Shown piece by piece: positions 13,802 to 24,600 of a stretch of 64,000 nucleotides of DNA. The stretch is taken from positions 258,614 through 322,613 of the forward strand of contig VWZF01005202.1 in the NCBI GenBank assembly GCA_013396755.1. The letters run 5' to 3'. A program made the translations under genes and the position numbers. Within the stretch, counting starts at the first letter, position 1, and every line of letters begins with the position of its first letter. The stretch is from Sclerurus mexicanus. Lineage: Eukaryota; Chordata; Aves; Passeriformes; Furnariidae. Under the pieces are notes generated by a model, which was not told the origin of the DNA, did not search any database, and saw only the letters and a program-made list of their open reading frames with translations.

Positions 13802-15559
13802 AGATGTCATTATTGTTCACCAAACAGTATATTTAAATGAAGTCTTATATGTTATTTTACAGAATTAATCAACACATCACAGCACCAATTTTCGTTCACA
13901 GTGCAGAAAAGGTCAGTATGCAAATTGCAATATGCTAAAAATGGATATGCTCTGAGTAATACCCAATCAAGTTAGTGAAACTACATCCAGAAGACAAAGT
14001 TTAGTTTTTTGTTTTACCTTTGATATTTTGAATCTGTTCTACAGACTAATGCAGGATTCAAAATGTCAGGGAGAAAAATGAGAAATTAAGTAATGTAGAA
14101 ATAACATTTTCTCTCATTATGAATAATCTATTTATTCAGTAGCGATCTTTGCATTACTTTTTCCAGGAAAAAACGCATTTGATTATCAAATGTTTTAAAA
14201 AGCAGTTTATTCTGCTTTTCTTCAACTTCAATCTTTTTTCTATTTTAATTTGAGTAGATTTTAAAATTATTTATTACTTCTATATATGTATTAGATGAAC
14301 ATTAGAACATTAGCATAACCTATCTTTTTTGTTTGTTTGTTTCAGGGAAGTAATGATAATAATCTTTTAAGCAATTTGAATGCAACTATATAACTCTGAA
14401 GAGCAGTCCGGTCAGGATGATCTCAAGCCTTTTGTAAGAGACAAAGAATTTTGCAGATTTTTTTTTTGTTAGAAGTTGGAAACTTTTAACATCACATAAA
14501 ACCATAAGTGAAATGATTCAAAGACCAATGACTTTCATGAATGCATGATTAGAATATTTTTCTTCTATTAAATATCTGAGATCTTCAGATGGATGGGGAG
14601 GGAAAAGCAGAAATCATTATGTGCAGTGTGAGTCCCACACTTCATGTGCAAGTTTGTAATCAAGAGAAAAAACTGAAATATATACAAAATATGTAACAGT
14701 CATTGTACCTGCAAAGAACTTATGGCAAATTGGTTAATTTTGTATATTTATGGATATGATACTGGTGCTTAATACCTAACAGGAATAAGTTTTGCTGAGT
14801 AAAATTGCTCCAGAATAAATGCAGCATTTGATAGGAATAGCAGTTGTATGCATATACATCTGAATCTACACATTCAAAAAGTCCTTTGAGACTAACACAT
14901 CCTGGAATAAAACATACTGGGAGACAGGCACATTACAGCAAAGTATATATAACTTTCCCCAGCTGAACTATCTTTATTTATTAAGGAGTGCTTCTGTTCA
15001 GCATAATGCTGCTTACATTAGTAATTTTTCTCAACCTGAGATTTCACACATATAGGATTTCACTCCTTTTATTTTTCAGACATGTTCTGTATGTTTTTCT
15101 GAATTACCACTAAAGAAACAGCTAGATGCTTCCACTGAAGTCTTACAACATTCATAGGCATTAATATTGGAAAACCAGAAAGGAATAAAATTCAGAGCTT
15201 ATCTTCATTTGTTCTTCAGTATTACAGGGTTTCTAGATAATGTCAGAAAAAGATGCATCTAAGATTGGAAAATACTGTGCTGTTAACACAGACGTGAAAA
15301 CCTGACAGGTCACAACAAGGACTGCATTACTTGGATGCAGCCCTATGCAGAACGAAACATGGACAACATGGCAATTTTCTCTGCCTCCTTCCTAAAAATT
15401 CCTAATGTTTCTTTTTGACATATGATGGACATTCAGCTGTTATCTTTATAAAAGTATCTATTAAACACCAGCACTTTTGTCCTTAGTGGCCATAAGTCCA
15501 CTATGACTGAAATTCTTCTCCTTTGAAAAACCTTAACATTTACTGTCACTGAATTTCCT

Positions 15560-15960
15560 CTGCCACCTTATTGCTCCGTCACACTCAGTATTGTCAGATC
15601 CTTCTACAACTATTCCCAGTTTACTCAAGCACATTCAGCAGGCTTTATTACTTCTATATTAACCCTTTTTTCCATATGTTGAACCACCCAGATGCTTGGA
15701 CTGACGTCTTACAGGACTCCATTGGTGACTTCCCTCCATTGCAAAACATGATCATTTACTTCCTGTTGCTTCCTAACTTTTAACCTGTTATTAATTCATG
15801 ACAGGAGTTTTCCTTTCATTACACAGCAGCTTTAATTCTTTATAAGCCTTTGTGAAAGAATGCTATTGAAAACTTTTAGAAATCCAAGTAGATTATAGTC
15901 AGATCACATTTTTTTTCCCCAGATCATGGCCTCCCCTGGAGAATTGCGTAGACTTGGGAA
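15560..15960 (-). mobile_element. Ancient CR1/L3-clade LINE fragment (reverse transcriptase region)
   Basis: Read on the minus strand, this block shows degraded reverse-transcriptase motifs of a CR1/L3-type non-LTR retrotransposon in the correct order. A YLDF-type motif A relic lies at 15879-15890, the WREVTNGV stretch (family WREVTSGVPQGS) at about 15719-15742, and a VNIEVIKPAEC stretch, a decayed VIKFADDT catalytic box, at about 15633-15663. Frameshifts and stops lie between the motifs and the catalytic aspartates are lost, so the copy is dead. Its divergence is much greater than that of the CR1 tails elsewhere in the window, which indicates an old insertion. The outer limits are approximate; weak similarity may extend either way. 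Confidence 0.72.
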
Positions 15961-17762
15961 TTTTGACCTCTCTCTGTTAAGCCACACTGTTTAGCCTGCA
16001 CGATGAACAACACAATCCCAAATTATAATTGGCTCCCTGTTCCCATTCAATTCACACTGCAGCACTACCCTGTAGCTGTGGTTTGAGGGCACACATCCTG
16101 ATCAGTTCTCTATGCACATGTGACAGTGTCTGGCTGTCAGAAAAAGAAAAGTTATGAATTATGGAGATTTTTTACAATATTGTCATTACCCATATTAATT
16201 TTTTAAATTTCTGTTTTTTCTCCAATGCAGTAAAAATTAATGGAGATGTGGGAAAAGAAGAAAGCTCTCAAAACTGAGACGGTAGCATTCATAGAGTTCA
16301 TTTGCAAAGGAAGCCAACAGACCAACGGAGTAGCCTAAATTGAGAGCTTCTAAACTCAGAGGTGACTTTAAAGCTTCAGGGGAAAGAGGAGAAAGACATC
16401 TACAATGCAATTCCCTAAGGAAATAAGGCTATTGGAGTGGCTGTTGACCACTCCACTATCACCTTCCCCTCTCTGCCCTTTACCTTCTACCTGTTAGATG
16501 GTTTTCACTCAGCTTGACAGGGTCTGAAAACACGCAAGTATTGGCAAGTGCCTTGGCAAGGTGGGAGCCAGATGTCAGTGAAGAGAAGCTAATAGTGCTC
16601 CCCTCAAGCAGGGAACTGGGAGGACTGGGAAACATCTTGACTGCATCCAGGCACCCAGAGGAGGAGCAGAAGGACACTGTGGTGCCACAGAGCCTGGGGA
16701 CCCACGGCACAGCCAGGAGGGAACTGGGTGCAATGCATCACTTGGTGGTTGTGTGCACAGTTTCTCTTCACATCTCTCAAAAATCTTTTTGATGATGTTG
16801 AATTTGTTGCTGATGTCTCATTAGCCAAAACTGAAAGAAAATCCAGGTTGGGGAACAGGGCTCATGCATCCCCTGGGTCTGCAGCCTCTCAGAGAAGCTG
16901 AAACGTAGGTGCAGCCAGGGACCCTGGGACATCCAGGGACAGCTGAGGGGTGCAGAGCCACTGGCTCCCAGTAGTCAGTGAGAACATCCTACCCGCTGGC
17001 TTAGGCAACACCAGGCACCTTATTACGGAGCAGTCGGCCAGGATGAAAACAGGGACATCAGGGTCTAGCACAGACTTACCTAACCCAAGAGGTTTTGAAC
17101 TGAACTTTTCCTTCAGAAAGTTGAAATTTTCCATTAAAAAATGTCATTGTGACACCCTGTTAACAGAGCTGTGATGTATTTCACTTGGTGCTCCAGCAAT
17201 AAAGCAATATTGTCACAATATATCTAACACTGGAGCAGCAGGTATGGGCCAATGATTTAATATTGAGCTTCATGTCTAAAGAATTTTGGCTGTCTGGTAA
17301 AGTGGATGGCAGATATAGGCCAAAGTACAGTTATTCACACGCTGTTTTATGGTTTGTTTTTTCTCATGTTATGACACGAGATGCAAAGAACACAGCACAA
17401 AGCTTTCTATCTGCTTGAACTGAGAAATTCACGATTTCTAACACAAGAAGAAAAATTCATGGTGATATTACCATAAGTATTACAGTATCTTTTGATATAA
17501 CTATTTGAATATATTCATAGATCTAGGTATATGTATGGACACACAGAGAAACCCAGAAAAAGCTTATGTCCTACTCTAGATAACAATTGCAACATATTGA
17601 AAATGGTTCACTTGCAACATGCTATGTGGCACTACGATATCCTTTTAAGTGACAATAGATTCATATTCATCCAAATAAATTATAAACAAAAATACTAGTA
17701 CTACTAGAAGGGGTATTTTTCCTACTTTTATCATAATCATGTTACAATACAGTTCTTAGGGA
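15961..17762. other. Non-coding stretch, locally GC-richer
   Basis: From about 16500 to 17060 the sequence is richer in G and C and open frames of 75-92 codons occur on both strands. None resembles a known protein and their starts and ends have no supporting context. No CpG island is present. I see no family-level repeat. Confidence 0.6.
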
Positions 17763-17917
17763 TCAATCTTTGTAAAAACACTTAAAGGCAGGAATGTAAG
17801 AGCCACAGCCACCTTTCCTAAAGATGTTTTTCAAGTCAAATCCAGGTTCCCGTTCCTTGGATTCTAGTGCTGGCAGCCAGTTATTTTTCCTGCAACAGGC
17901 TGAACAAGATCCCAAAT
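17763..17917 (-). CDS. Possible terminal coding exon, unknown small Cys-rich protein
   Basis: On the minus strand a good 3' splice-site match (TTGTTATTTTTTCAG, plus-strand 17918-17932) is followed by a frame open for 50 codons to a TGA at 17763-17765. The exon would begin with the last two bases of a split codon. The predicted tail is rich in Cys, Lys and Phe: a CSACCRKNNW stretch near its start, an acidic/basic middle (ESKEREPGFDLKN) and a C-terminal GGCGSYIPAFKCFYKD, with two cysteines spaced as in a possible disulphide loop. The other two frames close within about 18 codons. I do not recognise the family, and no partner exons upstream (higher coordinates) could be identified. A 50-codon open frame behind a T-rich CAG can occur by chance. 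Confidence 0.2.
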
Positions 17918-18470
17918 CTGAAAAAATAACAAGCTCTAAGAATATTCAGGTATAGAAACATATGTTCCATGAAAACTTTTATTCTAAACTAAACTTCTGC
18001 AATTGTATACACATTTTTAAAGAAAATAAAGGAAAGCGCTGAACAAATCAAGGTACAGGATTGGAAGTGGAGGGGGAAGGGAAAAGCTTCCATAAATTAA
18101 ACTATTATGCAGTACAGAATTTTGCATAGATCCCGCAAAGAGGCAGGTTAGAAAACAAAAGAACATGAAAGAGTTGGAAAGTGAAACAATGAAGGTTAAA
18201 GAGCCAAGATTAATCATCTCTCTTTCCTTTGAAAAAGAGCATTCCAAAAAAACATCACCGAAATGCAAGTAAGAGGCCACAATAAAAAGATGTATTATGT
18301 ACCAACAAATACTTGGTGTTTGAAGAGACATCACAAAAACTGTATCACAGCCTTGAAATAGATATTTAATTCCACAGATGATCCTTAGTTTAACTGGGTA
18401 CAAAGACAAGTGGTTTAGATGTCATTTTCTCTGTTTAGCTCACAAAAAAAAAAGGCATTTGCTTAAAATA

Positions 18471-18497
18471 TTTTTTTTTTTTGCTGCTGCTGCTGCT
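18471..18497. repeat. T12 tract and (GCT)5 microsatellite
   Basis: Twelve T residues (18471-18482) run directly into five GCT units (18483-18497). The array is short and is probably a polymorphic length marker. There is no sign that it is translated. Confidence 0.85.
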
Positions 18498-18905
18498 GGT
18501 ATCAAATTCAGAAGAAATAGGGTTATGCTCTTTTTGTACATCAATGCATACCTTTGCTACATGAAAGAATTTTTTTTATTCTGTATCTTTGAGCTGCATA
18601 CACAAATATCAGAGAGGCAAATATCATAGATAAAAATGAATCTGGTTTAGAAACAGACTTTCTGCCATGATGGATCACAAGACGAGTTAACTTTTTACTT
18701 TCCAAATGAAAAAAAAATTAAATATGGAAACATTCTTTGAAATGTTAATATTTAATTCTTTAATAGCATCCTCAGAGACTTCACAACTCTCACCTAATTT
18801 GAGGGCAATAGGTTACAGCAATTTTTATTGCTGCACTGGACATAATTCTTTTTTTTTTGTGTGCTTTTATGTTATTCCAAAATTGCCTAAGGGCATATGA
18901 GTATG

Positions 18906-18983
18906 TTTGGGGTGGTGTGTTGGTTTGTTGGGGTTTTTTCTTTTTTTTTTTTGTTGTTTGGTTTGGTTTTTTTTTTTTTTTTT
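18906..18983. repeat. G/T-only low-complexity tract
   Basis: The plus strand is almost purely T and G (TGGTTTGTTGGGG-type blocks, then long T runs), with one or two C residues. Such tracts grow by slippage and can resemble an inserted oligo-A tail read in reverse, but I see no retrotransposed body next to it. Confidence 0.8.
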
Positions 18984-20330
18984 AAAATATGTATACACTT
19001 AATGGAATTCTTTTGCTTTCTGCTCTGGTTTTTAACAAGCGGCATTTCTGACCATGCACCATTTCGCTATTGTTCCTGTCTGTACCCGCTCCATCTGCTC
19101 CACAGAACATCCCAATTTTATTTTTTTTTCTGTTAAACACATTGTATTCTGTATGCAAAGCTAACTGAAAAGATCTGAAAAGAACTTAATGAAACATCCT
19201 CCACAGCCCATCACAGAGCCGTGCTCTGCATATGAGAAGGTGGCAGTGATCTGACCCTGGTTGGGCTCTGTGTTTGCCCCTCCCTGCCCGGTTCTGGCAG
19301 AGAAGAGCCCACCAGAAAACTGCTGGCTTCTCTCTCAGAAAGCTCTCTAAGTGCCACATCTTGAAAAGCACAAAGAGAAAACATACATTTAGAAACCCAT
19401 CCACTGGCTGCAGCACAGCCTGTAAAGCAGCAACAGAATGAAAAAGGAAAGACAGGACTCACCAAGACATCCTGATGTAGGGGGAACGGTTCTGGTAGCA
19501 ACCCTCAACAGTCTCTGCTTCTCTCCTCTTTTCCTTTCTCAGTCCCCCCCACTCATAATTTCCCCATTTAAGGGAGAAAATAACAAGGCAGAAGACGCCA
19601 AGAGACTTTCATGACATAAACAATAAGGCCTTCCTGTGCCAATATTTCCTTTAAAAACACTTGCCAATAAAGCTCCTGGAGGCCAGCAAGAGAAAGAAAT
19701 GCCGAAACAGCCATGACATGAACTTGGCTTATTTTCTGACTCACTCACTTCCCTTGAGACAATCCCTCCAAGAGAATGCTGAAGGATAATGGGAAAAGAA
19801 CATTTCTTCCAGCGAAGAGGACTTCAGCTGCCCATGGTATACAAGAAAACTGCCAATTAACTTCATTTCTGTTTACCTACAGCCTTGCTCACACAGCCAC
19901 CTCCGCTGACATGTTTCCTGACTCACACACTCATGTTTGTACATTCATCTTGTAATCCTGGTGTCTGAGAAAGACAAGGAGATTTTTTTAAAAAATACTC
20001 TGAGAATCCTCAATTCCAAATAATTTCTGAACAGCAGAGAGAATGATCAATAAATAATAAAGGGCAGCCAAACACTTGGCTGCTGCACATATTAAATCCA
20101 AATTTCCTTTTTCCTACCCCTTCTATTTATACTTCTTTCATAACTTTTAGTGCCAGACACGCTAGTCTATAAAACATTAAAAATGCTCATATACCTTGAG
20201 ATATCTGAAATGAAAGACTGTCGAGATTATTATGTCTCATCAATCTATCTCATTTTGAGTAATACCATGTTTTCAAAACTAAATGGCACGTTAAGAACCA
20301 GAAATTAAATTCTCTTTGGAAATCAACATC

Positions 20331-20348
20331 TTACACACACACACACGC
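20331..20348. repeat. Short (CA)n microsatellite
   Basis: A run of ACACAC repeats with one CGC interruption leads into the GC-richer island downstream. Confidence 0.8.
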
Positions 20349-20950
20349 ACTTATGCACTCACTCATTCCTGGGGTATGGCTGTCCCCCACCTGAAGTCCC
20401 TCATGGGCAGGCACATAGGGGTTCAGCTGTCTCCTCTCATCCACGCCTTCATCTTCACCTGCAGGGCAGGGGACCCTCCCCAGGAGGCTAGAGCTCAGCT
20501 CCCGAGGGAGAGGACAAGCAGGAGGCAGACCAGTGCTGCACTGATGGCAGGGGGCACCGTGGCTGCTCCTCCACCACGGGGTCACAGCAGCTCCTGCTTT
20601 TCCAAGGGCAGGAGCAGGCAGGTGAAACATGTCCCTGGCCAGGCTCCGTTGTGGGACAGCCACGCTGCTGCACTCCTCTCTAACGCCAGACTGGGCAGCA
20701 AGCCTGCACCTTATTTCAAGACAGGCAAAGCAGAAATTGTTGCTGCTTTGGGGGGGCTGTTTGATTACCAGTCCCGGCCTTGCAATGCGGAGACGCCACC
20801 TCTTCCTTCCATATGTACCCGATTCAGTGGGCCATGCATGGATCCATCCATCCCTCTACGCAAACCTTGCACCCTGTCACTGTGTTGGCTTGTGCTCACT
20901 CTCTGTTTCTAAGAAGGCGGCAAGCACTGCCAAGTGCTCCTCACTCAGCT
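20349..20950. other. GC-richer island with overlapping open frames
   Basis: About 600 bases are markedly richer in G and C than the surroundings, and open frames of up to 198 codons (20316-20912, plus strand) and 110 codons (minus strand) overlap here. The predicted products are low-complexity, lack any motif I recognise, and are open in several frames at once, as expected when GC content lowers stop frequency. CpG dinucleotides (roughly a dozen) are far fewer than a CpG island would show. It may be an exon of a non-coding RNA, an old repeat, or simply a local composition change. Confidence 0.4.
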
Positions 20951-23900
20951 AAGGGCTCTTATTGTTGCTGGGTTTCTTTGGTTTTGCATTCAACTCCTTA
21001 GATTAGCATCAGGGTATCACATATCAAAATAACCACTGGTGAGGATTTGCTGCCCTGTTCAGAAGAGAGGGTTCACCATACCTACAGTTGCATAATTTTA
21101 CTGTAATGTAGACTGACATCATACACCCCCGGCTTCCACTTTCTAATAACTTGCTTGCTGCTTTAGCACTTGGGCTTATGTCGCAGTCACCAAGTCCCCA
21201 GACTCTCCTCTAAGAGCCTGCCTATCCCTGAAGACCTTCAACAATCGTAGTTAAACCAGTGCCACCTCACTGGACATATATGGCATTTTCTTTTATTGTA
21301 TTATTTTTTTCAACAATCCCAGCTAGTATGGTTCTTCTGGTAAAATATATAAATTATACAGTATGCCATTATGATTACAATCCACATTAGGAGTTACCTA
21401 CCAGCTCACCTTTACTGCATCATGACTCTAGAGCACCTTGTCAAGACACACACACATACTGTATGATTCTTTTTTCTTAACCATCTTTCTGTCCACTTGC
21501 AAAGCCAACACTGGTTAGTTTTCAGGTTTGTTTTCATCAAAACCTGAGAAAATATGTGGTTTTTTTGTAACACCACTGGGGCAAGCCATCTGTGGTTGGC
21601 TGGCAAACTCTGAAATTCAGGGCTGGGGCAGAAATATTTAGGAGTCAAAAAAAGCTGACTTGCTCAAGAAATTAAAGCCCTTCTGACAATCTTCCAGAGA
21701 GCCTCTGAGGAAAAGGGAGGGAACCAGAGAGACTCAAGGAAAATGGATGGAAGCCCAGTGTTGAGATTCACGCCAGAATGGTTTCTGGCCAAGAAGGAAG
21801 GTTGGCAAGTAGACAAATACAGGCTTTCATAGGCAGCACTGTAAACAAGACATTAAAAATATTAATCCATTTAGATTTCAAGCACTGAGATGAGATTTAC
21901 TTAAGAAGCAGAATTATGCTGGTAATGGCTCCGCAAACATTTCAGCTGAATGTCAAAACTTCTGCTCAACTGTATCAAGTGAAAATACAAGGAGCTGTTG
22001 ACACTACAATATTCAAACATTCAATCCTATGGCCGGGCTGGAAAAACACAGAGGAAGGCAAAGGAATGCAGAAACTCAAGCCCTCTCAAGGAAACTGCAT
22101 TCACAAACTATTTTTACTTTCATTTCTACACCAAAATAATAAATTGAAGGGGTGAAATGGCTCCTGAAAACCAAACTTCCTTTCAGAAATCATGTCAAAT
22201 AAAACGTAAGTTACTTCAACCAAAATACTTTGTTTTCAAGTAGGAACAGTAATTTAGAATAGAATGTCTTTCGTGTGAAAGAAAGTTTGAGTAAACTTTG
22301 AACATCCAGGACTTTTTTAAAAGTTTCTTCTCTCCTGCAGGAATCAGCATGCCTCTCCTTTTCACCTTAGAGCACATACACTTTTCCCAAACAATTGAAT
22401 ATTTTAATTTTCTTTTTAAATGTATTGGAAAAGTAATCTCTCAGCAAAGCAAACAGGTGTTCAGGAAAACTGAAGTACAGAAATACAGGCCTTTTTGGTG
22501 CACGTGGAAAGTGTCATGTGACCTTAAGCCTGACACCGCCAGAAGACTCACACATTTTCTTCTGCATACTGGTGAGCAGAGTTCACAAGCTCCTCTAGCA
22601 AGGGGTGTGTCAGGGGAGGTCCACAGCGAAGATCAAGTGCTTTAAACAATGAGAAAAATACAAGTTGCAATAACTATACAGGATTCAGTTACTCACTCAG
22701 GAATCCGAAGAGTCCTGTATTGGGTTAAAGGAAAGACTAGTATTTGTTGAATGAATGAGGCTGATCTCACACAGAAATCCACATGCACAGCCTGTACTCA
22801 AGAGAGGTCTTTTTTCCCCCTCTCAGTAGCATTAGTGATCACTGTGAAATGCCACACACAGAAGAACTGTCTCCATTCAAAGCACTAAAAGCATTCTAAA
22901 GAAAAGGTTCATATTCTCCATTATCTTCAGTCTCCTAAAAAACCCTATTAACTTAGTACAAAATGGATAAGATAGGAAGTATCCCATCTCTTGCAACCTA
23001 GAATACACTGTATACCCCTCAGAATTATATTTTTTACCAGGTTCCTTAAAAAAAAGAACAAAAAATATTTTTAAAAAATCAAAAACCACTAAGCTCTTTC
23101 TTGCTTGTATCTGTAAACACTCATAAAATTATCTTAAGATTTCTACAGCATAAGAAATGGAAGATCTGAGCAAAGGAAAACTTCAGGACAAGGTTAAAGA
23201 AGGAACAACTTCATTCTGCTTGGGAGTGAAAAAAATACATTGAAGTTTAAAGAATCTGAAATTTTATAACAGTTCAAACATTTAAATGCAAATTAAAGTA
23301 TCAATACATGAATTATAGAAATTCTGTACCACTCCTAATCTTATGAATCATACTATGAAATTTGCTTTCTGCATTCTCAATAGAACCAAAATGAAATACT
23401 GGAATCTCAGGTATTTTGAAATTATACAGAAGCAGCACATTTAATAGCATTAATTTTAATAAGTTAGCATTCTATCTCAGATGGATGTTTCAAAATATTC
23501 TAGCTAAAAGTATTGTTATGAAAGCTATTTGCCTATTACATACCACAACTGGTGCAATTTCACCATCCAGGGAGGCATTTTCATCCCACGAAAGGAGAAG
23601 CCATTAGCAAAATGCTGCTTGGCAAACAGTAGCTCACACACTGAAGCTGCAACATTATCCTGGCTTTCCTTCATATTAAGCATAGGACTATGTTCAAAGT
23701 AAACATGTGGTCATAATTAAATAATAATTATGACTAACATTTGTGTAACACCATTCATCCAAATAGTTTAAAGCATTAGGTAAATCTGTAAACAAAAGGT
23801 CTAATCCCGCACCCTTTACTCACATAATACCATGAAGTTCAAACGGGCTATGTAGATCTTGTCTACACACAGACCTAATTGTTCTCAATTAACATCATGT

Positions 23901-24525
23901 GTCAGCACTTACTCCACTGCATCTTGTTCCTGTTTAGCTTAATTCTCTCATTGCTTACTACAGGTGAATGTACTGTTTCTACACTCTTACTGATTTAATA
24001 TCACTTCTGTGGACACTTTTGGACACTTTCCTACCTGGATCCCACAGGGCTTTTAAAACCGTAATGCAGCCTCACTTCTCCTACGCACTTCTAATAATAC
24101 AAATGTTCTTTTATAGATGAAGAAGTTCACTTGTTGCTACTATGCTTAAGGGACCGACCATCACATCTGACTTGCAACTGTAAACCAAGGACTACAGTTT
24201 CTATTCTCATACCTTAATCACACAAATAGCCTTCTTCATCCATCATGCTCCCGAGTAAAACCACAGGAAATGGTAAGAACAGGGGAAAATTCTGCAGTTT
24301 CTAAAAATAAAATATATTCAGAAGCAGACATGCTCAGACCACTTTTATGCATCTGCAGTACAAATGTTGTCTGTTACAACCAAACCAGTTAGAATCAAAG
24401 TATCAAACTGCCAAAAAAGAAAATTTAAAAAAATCAAGAACAACTTGCAGACCTTCCTCACAATTTTGTGTCCATCTGCCTTGACAGTCAAGCAACTGGA
24501 GAACAAGGGGAGAAATCAGGAATAC
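20951..24525. other. Unique non-coding stretch
   Basis: No gene or clear repeat is recognised, apart from a tandem pair of a 10-base unit (GGACACTTTT/GGACACTTTC, 24011-24030) and a splice-bounded frame at 22341-22571 listed separately. At about 23740-23785 the text CATTcATCCAAAtAgTttaAAGCatT resembles a common ancient amniote repeat (CTTCCATCCAAGGATCTCAAAGCACTT type), but the match is too weak to call. Confidence 0.55.
22341..22571 (+). other. Open stretch bounded by acceptor and donor consensus
   Basis: TTTCTTCTCTCCTGCAG (22324-22340) is a near-ideal 3' splice site and CTG|GTGAGC at 22569-22577 is an acceptable 5' splice site. The 231 bases between them (a multiple of three) lie wholly inside one plus-strand open frame (22298-22645). 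The translated segment shows no domain I recognise and has mixed, undistinguished composition. It could be an exon of an unrecognised gene or a non-coding RNA, or a coincidence. Confidence 0.13.
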
Positions 24526-24600
24526 CAGAGTCAGATTTAATTTTGGCTCTGCTATGGACAGCTACGTAACTTTTTCGCTTCAGCTTCAGTATCTGCAAGT
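24526..24600 (+). repeat. MIR-like SINE relic (core)
   Basis: The order GAGTCAGAttTaa...TTTtGGCTCTGCtAtggACAGCTacGTaACTTTTTcgCttcAgCTTCAGTaTCTGcAA follows the MIR core and its 3' neighbour. The match is eroded but collinear over about 75 bases. Confidence 0.45.

Larger units (their letters stand above)
7051..15559. other. Unique AT-rich non-coding stretch
   Basis: I see no recognisable gene. It contains one splice-acceptor-bounded open frame (9505-9701), a perfect 10-bp-arm inverted repeat at 13559-13582 and an imperfect 21-bp tandem duplication at 13760-13801, all listed separately. The remainder is ordinary AT-rich sequence with short A and T runs. Open frames are short and match no family I know. 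Confidence 0.65.
17918..20330. other. Non-coding AT-rich stretch with low-complexity tracts
   Basis: No gene is recognised. A 130-codon minus-strand frame at 18017-18409 encodes hydrophobic, Phe/Leu/Ser-rich sequence typical of chance translation of A-rich DNA. Low-complexity tracts are a 12-base T run followed by five GCT units (18471-18497) and a G/T-rich tract at 18906-18983. Confidence 0.6.

Noticed and set aside
18017..18409. 130-codon minus-strand frame with hydrophobic stretches, resembling a membrane protein
   Set aside because: Phe/Leu/Ser-rich hydrophobic translation is expected from A-rich DNA read in reverse. It has no splice context, motif or family resemblance.
23740..23785. 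Possible ancient amniote SINE/LINE tail
   Set aside because: Word-level similarity only; no second block in the expected order was found.
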